From Prunella strophiata (lineage: Eukaryota > Chordata > Aves > Passeriformes > Prunellidae), in NCBI GenBank assembly GCA_036583965.1, contig JAZBQD010000026.1:1674001-1738000 (forward strand): a DNA stretch of 64,000 nt, given 5' to 3'. The translations under genes and the position numbers were made by a program. The notes below the pieces were generated by a model. That model saw only the letters and a list, made by a program, of their open reading frames with translations, had not been told where the DNA came from and searched no databases. Of this stretch, positions 61,301 to 64,000 are shown piece by piece (position 1 is the stretch's first letter; the number at the start of each line of letters is the position of its first letter).

Positions 61301-62628
61301 CATGGACCCCGAGGAGATGCCCCTGGACGAGCAGTGTGACCGCCTGCCCTACGACAGCAGTAAATGGGAGTTCCCCAGGGACAGGCTGCGCCTGGGTGAG
61401 TGCTGCGGGTCACAGCGCGGGGAAGGATGATCCCAAATGCTCCCCAGTGGCACCGGAGCTCTTGGACAACCCAGCAGGAGCCTGTCACAGTGCCACGGTA
61501 CTGCCACCCGTGGATCTGGGATGACAGAGTTCAGGCTCAGCCTGAATGGAGGGGGAAATGAGCGATTTGGAAAGGCTCTGTCAAAAGAGCTGCCACCTCT
61601 TTTCCTTGGAAAAGGGAGGCCAAACTCTTGGCAGGGAGGAAAGGTACCTCCAGGTACTGTCCCTGCCAAAAGTGTGATTTCATTCCCATAGAGGGAAAAG
61701 GAAAGTGAGTTTTCTTTTGAAGAAAGCTATCAATTCATCAAATAATCACTTCCTTATCAACCATCAGAACTCAGCTTCGAGCTGTAAAAAGCTCTCATGG
61801 AAAAATGAGCCACATTTCACTGAACAGCTCAGTTCACTGGCTGATGGAGTGAGAAAATGCAAAAAGCTGGCTGTGTTTGTGCAGCGAAACTGTAACATCT
61901 GTGTGCACTGAGGAGTGCAGGGAAAATATCTGTATTTGTGTGCTCTTGGTGCTGCAGCTGGAAAACATGGAAGGAGGAGAGGACAGAAAAAACCCACAAA
62001 ATCTGAGATGATGGTGGGACACAGAAACTGGCAGAACCAAAAAGCCAGACCCTGAGTCAGAGCCCTCAGAGCACACCCGGTAACACAGGCAGGAAAATCC
62101 AAATGAAAGGGAGAAAATCATCCTAAATTCCATTTAGTGCAGCTTTTCCATCAAATCAATGTCAATAATGGAAGGATTAAAGGGCTGTGGCTCCCTGAGT
62201 GCCTTGCTGGCTCTCTCCATGATTCATTAGAGATCAGGGTGCCACAATTACCCCAAACTGTGCCTTCCCTGGGCTCCAGGACAGCCCCAGGTAATGTTTC
62301 TCCCCTCGGTGAGTGCAGTGATTCCCCTCCTCTGTTCTCTCCCGTGCTGTATTGCATCCAGGCCATATGGATAGAAATCCCTGCATATCCATATGCTGCA
62401 GGATGTGATTCAGGCTGCTGTGACTGTGTCTGTGCACTGTGCCTGGTTCTCCTGCACAGCTGAGGTTGCATGTCCCCTCCTGGCTGGTGCAGCTGGGCTC
62501 ACTCTCGACTCTTGCTTCTCTAGGTAAAACTCTGGGTCATGGTGCTTTTGGGAAGGTGGTGGAGGCGTCTGCTTTTGGCATTGATAAATCTTCAACCTGC
62601 AAAACAGTTGCCGTAAAAATGCTGAAAG
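1028..62628 (+). CDS. VEGFRKDRL: VEGF receptor-type receptor tyrosine kinase, exons 2-18 (partial; FLT1-like / kdr-like class)
   Basis: The coding sequence is joined from 17 exons: 1028-1124, 4719-4921, 15668-15795, 20097-20256, 21572-21708, 23168-23327, 24101-24218, 26418-26593, 37852-38002, 40435-40540, 48229-48337, 55556-55849, 57746-57892, 59847-59972, 60056-60162, 61260-61395 and 62524-62628. They total 2460 bases with consistent phases and no stop. Residues are counted from the first full codon at 1030. There are seven Ig-like domains, about 14 N-glycosylation sequons, a membrane helix at about 713-734, juxtamembrane Tyr749, the glycine loop GHGAFG (789-794) and the VAVK lysine (816). 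Family knowledge: such receptors bind VEGF ligands through Ig2-Ig3 at the endothelial surface, dimerise and signal by tyrosine phosphorylation. Exon order and sizes match VEGFR genes. The family call is near certain. The symbol is an inference: the ectodomain is too unlike FLT1, KDR or FLT4, although the membrane core is FLT1-like. Both ends of the gene lie outside the window. Confidence 0.75.
1125..4718 (+). other. Intron 2
   Basis: This 3.6-kb intron lies between the two Ig1 exons. Open frames inside it (for example 3278-3916) have no recognisable domain or coding bias. I saw no clear interspersed repeat, so it appears to be unique noncoding DNA. Confidence 0.7.
4719..4921 (+). CDS. Exon 3: Ig domain 1
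   Basis: The acceptor is gtgctggcag and the donor AAG|gtaaga. It encodes residues 32-99 plus the first base of Asp100. The Ig strand-F signature is visible as NDTGYLSC, with an extra C-x8-C pair ([11 protein letters not shown]) matching the additional Ig1 disulfide seen in VEGFRs. It ends IYVFVQ, leading into D-Y-R at the start of Ig2. There are two sequons (NDT, NST). The exon is more GC-rich than the flanking introns. Resemblance to other VEGFRs here is clear in pattern but low in identity. Confidence 0.93.
11020..11670. promoter_or_regulatory. CpG-retaining patch in intron 3 (candidate regulatory element)
   Basis: CpG dinucleotides are sparse in these introns but clustered here, for example ggcgagggcgaggg, ctccgagctcgggctg and ccgcagccgcggc. 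The patch includes the CTGT microsatellite. An intronic enhancer or alternative promoter is possible. I see no exon with a good start and donor, so the function is unknown. Confidence 0.25.
11571..11597 (+). repeat. (CTGT)n microsatellite
   Basis: Six to seven uninterrupted copies of the tetranucleotide lie in intron 3, inside a CpG-retaining patch. Confidence 0.95.
12640..12812 (+). mobile_element. CR1 LINE 3' fragment
   Basis: This reads as the CR1 3' end: ccctggaagtgtccaaggcc, ggctggatggagcttggagc, then caacccaaaccattctggga and attctgtga at the tail. It is 5'-truncated, as is usual, and lies in intron 3. The bounds are approximate. Confidence 0.8.
13040..13170 (-). mobile_element. CR1-like fragment, antisense
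   Basis: It starts atcacagaatattccaggtt then ggaagggatcctcaaggatg, the antisense form of the CR1 3' end. It continues into diverged sequence with accacaaccttggctttatt. The bounds are approximate. Confidence 0.6.
15668..15795 (+). CDS. Exon 4: Ig domain 2, first half
   Basis: The acceptor is ctcttccctgcag and the donor CAG|gtaaga, leaving in phase 0. It encodes D-Y-R-N-P-F-V-E-M and onward, residues 100-142. The run [10 protein letters not shown] holds the first Ig2 cysteine and is very close to the FLT1 segment VIPCRVTSP. Ig2 is the main ligand-contact domain in this family. Confidence 0.95.
15796..20096 (+). other. Intron 4
   Basis: This 4.3-kb intron contains an LTR-like remnant (about 17290-17680), followed by a small CpG-rich patch (about 17694-17735) and AT-rich sequence. 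A G/A-rich imperfect repeat based on gatgagggaaa lies at about 19802-19860. No exon is seen. Confidence 0.65.
17290..17680 (-). mobile_element. Probable endogenous retrovirus LTR remnant (noncoding), antisense
   Basis: Read on the minus strand, the segment has a poly(A)-signal region cctttaataaatccccactt followed by ttattctcttactcttgtct. It is preceded by AT-rich and mixed sequence of LTR length. This layout resembles solo LTRs common in songbird genomes. Exact TG/CA ends and a target duplication were not established, and no viral genes are present. Confidence 0.5.
20097..20256 (+). CDS. Exon 5: Ig domain 2, second half
   Basis: The acceptor is gttcccttgcag and the donor CTGG|gtgagt. It encodes residues 143-195 plus one base. 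The family motif is recognisable as [10 protein letters not shown] (compare W-D-S-R/K-K-G-F in FLT1 and KDR). The second Ig2 cysteine lies in GILTC. There is one sequon (NGS). The exon opens with Tyr-Pro, as the equivalent exon does in KDR and the fish kdr-like receptor. Confidence 0.95.
20257..21571 (+). other. Intron 5
   Basis: This 1.3-kb intron has an AT-rich centre, and near its 3' end a short G-rich tandem repeat at about 21212-21325. Nothing else is recognised. Confidence 0.65.
21212..21325 (+). repeat. G-rich imperfect tandem repeat in intron 5
   Basis: The phrases gggggatttggagatcccat and tcaaggatt recur twice, with shorter variants (gaccccattggggg, gggggtcccattcagg). The unit is about 45 bases with internal half-repeats. 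Confidence 0.8.
21572..21708 (+). CDS. Exon 6: Ig domain 3, first half
   Basis: The acceptor is cctcttccattgcag and the donor ACA|gtgagt, phase 0. It encodes residues 196-241. The first Ig3 cysteine is Cys221 in LKLEC, and the Ig core tryptophan is Trp235. Cys237, in W-T-C-P, is an extra cysteine: FLT1 has tyrosine at the matching place (W-S-Y-P). The spacing of the G-E-T-L-K-L-E-C motif fits the G-E-K-L-V-L-N-C of KDR and FLT4. Confidence 0.94.
21709..23167 (+). other. Intron 6
   Basis: This 1.5-kb AT-rich intron contains two copies of tgtcataatatatt (22681-22694 and 22702-22715) and a 31-bp tandem duplication just before exon 7. No gene is seen. Confidence 0.65.
23084..23142 (+). repeat. 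31-bp tandem duplication before exon 7
   Basis: acacaataatccagtttact with its following ctgctttt occurs at 23084-23111 and again at 23115-23142. The second copy ends 25 bases before the exon 7 acceptor, so the duplication may have doubled a branch-point region. Confidence 0.95.
23168..23327 (+). CDS. Exon 7: Ig domain 3, second half
   Basis: The acceptor is ttctgtgactcccag and the donor TATG|gtgagt. The start at 23168 is chosen because it gives phase 0 and continues exon 6. The alternative AG at 23180-23181 would break the frame. It encodes residues 242-294, with MEDGGLYIC holding the second Ig3 cysteine (277). Three sequons are present (NVT, NAT, NVT). A 31-bp tandem duplication ends about 25 bases before the exon and may include branch-point sequence. 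Confidence 0.93.
23328..24100 (+). other. Intron 7
   Basis: This 773-base intron contains a CR1 3' fragment at about 23505-23745. The rest is unremarkable. Confidence 0.65.
23505..23745 (+). mobile_element. CR1 LINE 3' fragment
   Basis: It contains ggcacagggtgcccagagca, gctgtggctgcccctggatc, aaggccaggctggacactgg and a tail attctgggattctgtgatg. It is a sense-oriented, 5'-truncated CR1 in intron 7. Confidence 0.85.
24101..24218 (+). CDS. Exon 8: Ig domain 4, first half
   Basis: The acceptor is cctttctcttcccag and the donor CTG|gtgagt, leaving in phase 2. It encodes residues 295-333, starting [11 protein letters not shown]. The match to FLT1 (F-I-T-V-K-H-R-K) is one of the best in the ectodomain. 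[11 protein letters not shown] ends the exon, as in other VEGFRs. As expected for VEGFR Ig4, the canonical core cysteine is absent. Confidence 0.95.
24219..26417 (+). other. Intron 8
   Basis: This 2.2-kb intron contains an LTR-like remnant at about 24405-24850 within an AT-rich stretch. No exon is seen. Confidence 0.65.
24405..24850 (-). mobile_element. Probable endogenous retrovirus LTR remnant (noncoding), antisense
   Basis: On the minus strand there is gtttatctgagcaataaatc followed by attcttagcccaactgtggt, a plausible R-U5 segment with a poly(A) signal. Behind it lies AT-rich sequence. No viral coding sequence is present. The boundaries and family are uncertain. Confidence 0.45.
26418..26593 (+). 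CDS. Exon 9: Ig domain 4, second half
   Basis: The acceptor is cttcccaaacag and the donor CAG|gtaagg. It encodes Trp334 (split codon) and residues 335-392, beginning Y-K-D-G-K. The strand-F motif is [12 protein letters not shown], close to the FLT1 and KDR pattern A/TGNYTIL. It has three sequons (NHT, NYT, NLT). Cys347, in N-H-T-C, has no partner within Ig4, which in this family lacks the usual disulfide. Confidence 0.95.
28363..28446 (+). repeat. Three tandem copies of a 28-bp unit
   Basis: Copies at 28363-28390, 28391-28418 and 28419-28446 are identical or nearly so. Each starts agcacccagggaatcctgcc. This is a small young minisatellite in intron 9. Confidence 0.95.
34780..35652 (+). repeat. 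Minisatellite, 42-bp unit, 21 copies, in intron 9
   Basis: The core gtgagcagggtcacctg recurs 21 times at a spacing of about 42 bases, with little divergence between copies. Each unit has a pyrimidine-rich run (cctgtccctgtcctgtacag) directly followed by gtgagc. In 18 of the 21 units CAGGTGA and TCACCTG form 7-bp arms around a 6-base loop; three units read CATGTGA. Because 42 is a multiple of three, every frame without a stop stays open on both strands, which explains the repetitive frames of 180-216 codons. These are not genes. Confidence 0.97.
37852..38002 (+). CDS. Exon 10: Ig domain 5, first part
   Basis: The acceptor is a long T tract ending ttcctttag and the donor CCT|gtaagt, phase 2. 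It encodes residues 393-442, with R-P-K-I-Y-E-K matching the FLT1 segment K-P-Q-I-Y-E-K. The first Ig5 cysteine is in [15 protein letters not shown] follows, matching W-F-W-H-P-C of FLT1 and keeping its extra cysteine. The exon lies after the longest intron of the window (about 11.3 kb). Confidence 0.95.
38003..40434 (+). other. Intron 10
   Basis: This 2.4-kb intron contains a pyrimidine-rich CT run near 39435-39465. No exon or transposable element is recognised. Confidence 0.6.
40435..40540 (+). CDS. Exon 11: Ig domain 5, middle part
   Basis: The acceptor is ttttccacctccag and the donor AAG|gtatgt, phase 0. It encodes residues 443-478, from C-N-P-E-G to G-D-K-A-K. The segment GNKIRSIE matches GNRIESI of FLT1 and GNKIEV of KDR. 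The exon is shorter in its variable loop than the mammalian equivalents, where extra cysteines and an acidic stretch are present. Confidence 0.93.
43198..43639 (+). repeat. Direct repeat of about 70 bases in intron 11 (two copies)
   Basis: Segments 43198-43270 and 43562-43639 share attcacaaccactcaagaaa, then aaaatgccaagtttagac and ggaacaaaaa, with a few substitutions and a small insertion in the second copy. They are separated by about 290 bases of unrelated GC-richer sequence. Confidence 0.9.
45030..45440 (-). mobile_element. CR1 LINE fragment, antisense
   Basis: On the minus strand it carries the same phrases as other CR1 copies here (ggatccctggcagtgtccaa, ggccaggctggacattgggg). On the plus strand it runs from catggaatcccacagggatt to agaggggctccagccctgga. 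The bounds are approximate. Confidence 0.8.
46280..46318 (+). repeat. T-rich low-complexity tract
   Basis: About 39 bases of T interrupted by two single C residues, in intron 11. It could be the poly(A) tail of an inserted element read on the other strand, but no element was recognised next to it. Confidence 0.9.
48229..48337 (+). CDS. Exon 12: Ig domain 5, last part
   Basis: The acceptor is ttctctttgtgggcag and the donor CAG|gtgagc. The length of 109 bases equals that of the same exon in mammalian VEGFRs. It encodes residues 479-514. [13 protein letters not shown], close to SGIYICIASNKVG of FLT1, is a near-diagnostic VEGFR motif with the second Ig5 cysteine. A 14-bp minisatellite starts 12 bases into the following intron. 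Confidence 0.96.
48350..49086 (+). repeat. Minisatellite, 14-bp unit, about 50 copies, at the start of intron 12
   Basis: The unit is aaacacctcaccag or aaacacctcaccac, with some taa variants and a few shorter copies. The array runs for about 735 bases, starting 12 bases after the exon 12 splice junction. Each unit carries CTCACC, the exact reverse complement of the exon 12 donor core GGTGAG. Exon 12 reads through into the array in frame as far as a stop at 48766-48768. Confidence 0.97.
51358..51398. repeat. Perfect 17-bp inverted repeat (hairpin) in intron 12
   Basis: The left arm gacaagtgagttaagcc (51358-51374) is exactly the reverse complement of ggcttaactcacttgtc (51382-51398), with a 7-base loop agaattg. 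No repeat family is recognised. It is too short for a typical microRNA precursor. Confidence 0.93.
52137..52170 (+). repeat. Short tandem repeat, 10-bp unit, three copies
   Basis: The unit tgtcatttaa is repeated three times in a row within intron 12. Confidence 0.9.
55040..55455 (+). mobile_element. CR1 LINE 3' fragment
   Basis: It has hallmark CR1 phrases: ggttggatatcaggaagaag, ataaagttctggaatggctg, gctgggctggacttgatgat and the end aggtctcttccaacccagtg with attctgtga. It ends about 100 bases before exon 13, close to the acceptor region. Confidence 0.92.
55556..55849 (+). CDS. Exon 13: Ig domain 6
   Basis: The acceptor is cccttcctcctag and the donor GAG|gtacgt. The whole Ig6 domain is in one exon, as in FLT1 and KDR. 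It encodes residues 515-612, starting D-V-P-S-G-L (FLT1 has D-V-P-N-G-F). The cysteines lie in VQLTC and SGLYKC. Two sequons (NVT, NST). The donor is not optimal. Reading past it gives a 34-residue tail and stop, described separately. Confidence 0.95.
55850..55953 (+). other. Candidate alternative 3' coding end by intron 13 retention (soluble receptor form)
   Basis: If the exon 13 donor is not used, the frame continues for 34 codons and stops with TGA at 55951-55953. The tail is cysteine-containing, with TCQGRDATG at its start and [12 protein letters not shown] at its end. Such a product would keep six Ig domains and lose Ig7, the membrane helix and the kinase. This is exactly where human soluble FLT1 arises (intron 13 retention, a 31-residue unique tail). 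That this bird gene uses it is inference only. Confidence 0.3.
57576..57590 (+). terminator. Two AATAAA hexamers in intron 13 (candidate polyadenylation signal)
   Basis: AATAAA occurs at 57576-57581 and again at 57585-57590, about 1.6 kb after the intron 13 read-through stop and 155 bases before exon 14. These would suit an intronic poly(A) site for a truncated transcript. Such hexamers also occur by chance, and no cleavage evidence can be seen here. Confidence 0.2.
57746..57892 (+). CDS. Exon 14: Ig domain 7, first half
   Basis: The acceptor is cctctgtggctgcag and the donor CAG|gtgagc. It encodes residues 613-661. The motif [12 protein letters not shown] parallels TQNLTDLLVNVS of FLT4, and GTPEPLVTW parallels GVPEPQITW of FLT1. 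The first Ig7 cysteine is in ILLEC. Two sequons (NLT, NIS). Confidence 0.95.
57893..59846 (+). other. Intron 14
   Basis: This 2.0-kb intron contains an antisense CR1 fragment (about 58395-58890), then AT-rich sequence. No exon is seen. Confidence 0.65.
58395..58890 (-). mobile_element. CR1 LINE fragment, antisense
   Basis: In antisense form it shows aggatcatccaacccagacc, gagctgtccaaaccctcctg, ctggcagcctcggggctgtg and cccctcagtctcctccagct. This is one of the longer CR1 pieces in the window, in intron 14. Confidence 0.88.
59847..59972 (+). CDS. Exon 15: Ig domain 7, second half
   Basis: The acceptor is gccttgaaacag, which is pyrimidine-poor, and the donor AAG|gtgagc. It encodes residues 662-703. 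[14 protein letters not shown] keeps the Arg and Asp of the strand E-F loop that make the Ig7-Ig7 contact in dimers of this family (an R-V-x-x-x-D-x-G-x-Y pattern). One sequon (NNT). Only 83 bases of intron separate it from exon 16. Confidence 0.95.
60056..60162 (+). CDS. Exon 16: transmembrane helix
   Basis: The acceptor is accttcacctgcag and the donor AAG|gtgaga, phase 0. At 107 bases it equals the mammalian exon 16. It encodes residues 704-739. The helix (about 713-734) contains [15 protein letters not shown], identical over these 15 residues to the FLT1 transmembrane segment I know, followed by the basic stop-transfer L-R-K. The upstream E-K-S-N-I-E-V is also FLT1-like (D-K-S-N-L-E-L). 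Confidence 0.97.
60163..61259 (+). other. Intron 16
   Basis: This 1.1-kb intron has no recognised repeat or exon. It ends in a good acceptor (tgtttttag). Confidence 0.65.
61260..61395 (+). CDS. Exon 17: juxtamembrane segment
   Basis: The acceptor is gctcctgtttttag and the donor CTGG|gtgagt. It encodes residues 740-784. [13 protein letters not shown] matches FLT4 exactly. PLDEQC and RLPYD match FLT1. KWEFPRDRL matches KDR. Tyr749 corresponds to the autophosphorylated juxtamembrane tyrosine of KDR. The triple serine just after the helix of FLT1, part of its reported repressor sequence, is absent (P-D-A-T-D here). Confidence 0.97.
61396..62523 (+). other. Intron 17
   Basis: This 1.1-kb intron has no recognised repeat or exon. 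Confidence 0.65.
62524..62628 (+). CDS. Exon 18: kinase N-lobe, glycine loop and catalytic lysine
   Basis: The acceptor is gactcttgcttctctag and the donor AAG|gtacaa, which is weaker than the others. At 105 bases it equals mammalian exon 18. It encodes residues 785-819. The ATP loop is [18 protein letters not shown], with an intact G-x-G-x-x-G. VAVKMLK supplies the catalytic lysine (816). [14 protein letters not shown] is shared with FLT4. The next exon (expected to start with Glu-Gly) is not in the window. Confidence 0.97.
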
Positions 62629-64000
62629 GTACAAAAATCCCTCTGAGATCCTCCCCACTCTGCTCAGGGGAGCTGGGGCAGCGAGGGCACAGTGCTTCCA
62701 GGTGGGATCAGCCACCCTGGATGGATGCAAGGGGAGGAAATGACAGCAGCGCCGTGCTGCACTGCTGATTGAGGCTGGTATTCCTCAAGGAGAAACCAGC
62801 AGCTTCCAGCTCTGTGGGGTGAGGAGGGAAACAGATTATGGAGTGTAATTACACCAGATAGCCTGAAATTGGAGCTGAGCCTTCCATCCCAGCCCAGCCA
62901 GATGTAGAACAGTTCAAGGGGCTGGGAAAAAACCCAGTGCCAGGGGAGTGAATTAGAGACATCTTGCTTGCAATTATTGAAATGAAGGGCAGCTTTCCCG
63001 TGGGGTGGAGGGAAGGAGGGAACCTGGAGCCTGTTCCTGCACGCTGGGTTTGCACACAGAGCCTCACAGTGAGGAATGAATGCATCAGGCACAGGCTGCC
63101 TGCTTGGGCAGGGCTTGGGGCTGCTCCTGAGGGGGACTCCAAAGGCTCAGCCCATGCTGCCACAGCCCTCACGGCTCCATCCTGCTGCATGACACCATTA
63201 ACCCCTGCCATGCCACCAGCCAGTGACTGCTGCCACGGGACTTGGCTTCTGCTGCCAGCTGCCTCTCCTGGTGCCCTGCTACTCCCATCTCTCTGAAATC
63301 ACAAAAACACCCATTGTCACCTCTCTGGACCTCCTTTAGGTCTGGTCTCTCCTCTCTATTTTCACCCTTCCGATCATCTTCTCTCCTGCTGTTGTATCTT
63401 CTGTTCCATGCCCATTTCCAGACCCCTGAAATCCCCTAGAAGTCCTGGATCCAGACATGTTCCCATCTCCATCAAAACATCAAAACTACCCTGGACAGCT
63501 CTGGGGTTTCATCCCTTCCATGCTGCACTTCCCAACTGATCCTCATGTCAGCTCTGCCCTGCCAGCACATATTCAGCAATATTTGGCAGATTCTCCATTG
63601 TTTTACACCTCCCTCCCCCGTGGAGGCAGCTGCCTCCTGCTCTGGTCTGCCCCTCCCCAACTAACATGCCCATAATTCATCACTTTCATGAATAAAGCAG
63701 ATTCTCTAGTGTCAGTTAATCCATCCAGGGAATTCAAAAGGCTCTGGGGATGCCTGCATTTCTGCCATCTCCATGCAGTATGCTTGGCTCTGTTCTGGAC
63801 TTGAAGGCTAAAATTCAGTGTGCAGAATTCTCTGAAACACTTCTGAGCTTGCTGTGAGTTCCAGCACATGCCAGGGGACATCAGGAGTGGTACCACCCAT
63901 GGACACACCAAACACTGCTGGCTGAAGGAATCTTGGAATAGCTCCTTCTTTATGACACAGTTTGGAGAAAGATGATAGGGAATTCTAGAAACAGATAAAG
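62629..64000 (+). other. Intron 18, 5' part
   Basis: The window ends inside this intron. I looked for the next kinase exon (Glu-Gly-Ala start, I-G-H-H-L-N-V-V-N-L-L-G motif) and did not find it, so the rest of the kinase domain is downstream. Confidence 0.7.

Noticed and set aside
1028..62628. Assignment to KDR or FLT4
   Set aside because: The FLT1-type transmembrane core and the Ig4-Ig5 motifs do not fit KDR or FLT4, although short juxtamembrane stretches match them.
1028..62628. Pseudogene
   Set aside because: All 17 exons keep frame, canonical splice sites, structural cysteines and kinase loop residues. There is no stop or frameshift.
62629..64000. Next kinase exon
   Set aside because: I found no segment encoding the expected E-G-A start or the I-G-H-H-L-N-V-V-N-L-L-G motif with splice sites.

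Overview
This window is avian nuclear DNA. It holds the central part of one multi-exon gene on the + strand, a VEGF-receptor-type receptor tyrosine kinase. The bird assignment rests on several CR1 LINE 3' fragments ending in the typical attctgtga-like tail, LTR remnants of a type common in songbirds, and the vertebrate VEGFR exon plan. A songbird or other neoavian is likely, but the sequence alone does not prove it.

Seventeen consecutive exons were placed by hand (1028-62628). All have AG acceptors and GT donors, and their phases agree, giving 819 complete codons with no frame break. By comparison with VEGFR genes they correspond to exons 2-18. Exon 1 (start codon and most of the signal peptide) lies upstream. 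The rest of the kinase domain and the C-terminal tail lie downstream. The protein read here has seven Ig-like domains (exons 2-15), one transmembrane helix (exon 16), the juxtamembrane segment (exon 17), and the glycine loop plus catalytic lysine of the kinase (exon 18).

The closest family resemblance is mixed. The transmembrane core and Ig3-Ig7 look most like FLT1 (VEGFR1), the juxtamembrane segment and glycine loop share stretches with FLT4 and KDR, and the ectodomain is too diverged for an ordinary bird FLT1 orthologue. I therefore favour the fourth vertebrate VEGFR class (kdr-like, called VEGFRKDRL in chicken, lost in placental mammals). A diverged FLT1 remains the alternative.

Everything else is intronic: about 61 kb. 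It contains two large minisatellites (a 42-bp unit, 21 copies, in intron 9; a 14-bp unit, about 50 copies, starting 12 bases after the exon 12 donor), six CR1 fragments, two LTR-like remnants, several small duplications, a perfect 17-bp hairpin in intron 12 and a CpG-retaining patch in intron 3. No second protein-coding gene, tRNA, rRNA or CRISPR array is supported. The most interesting points are the paralogue identity, a possible soluble-receptor ending by retention of intron 13 (the same position used by sFLT1), and the splice-site-like content of both minisatellites.
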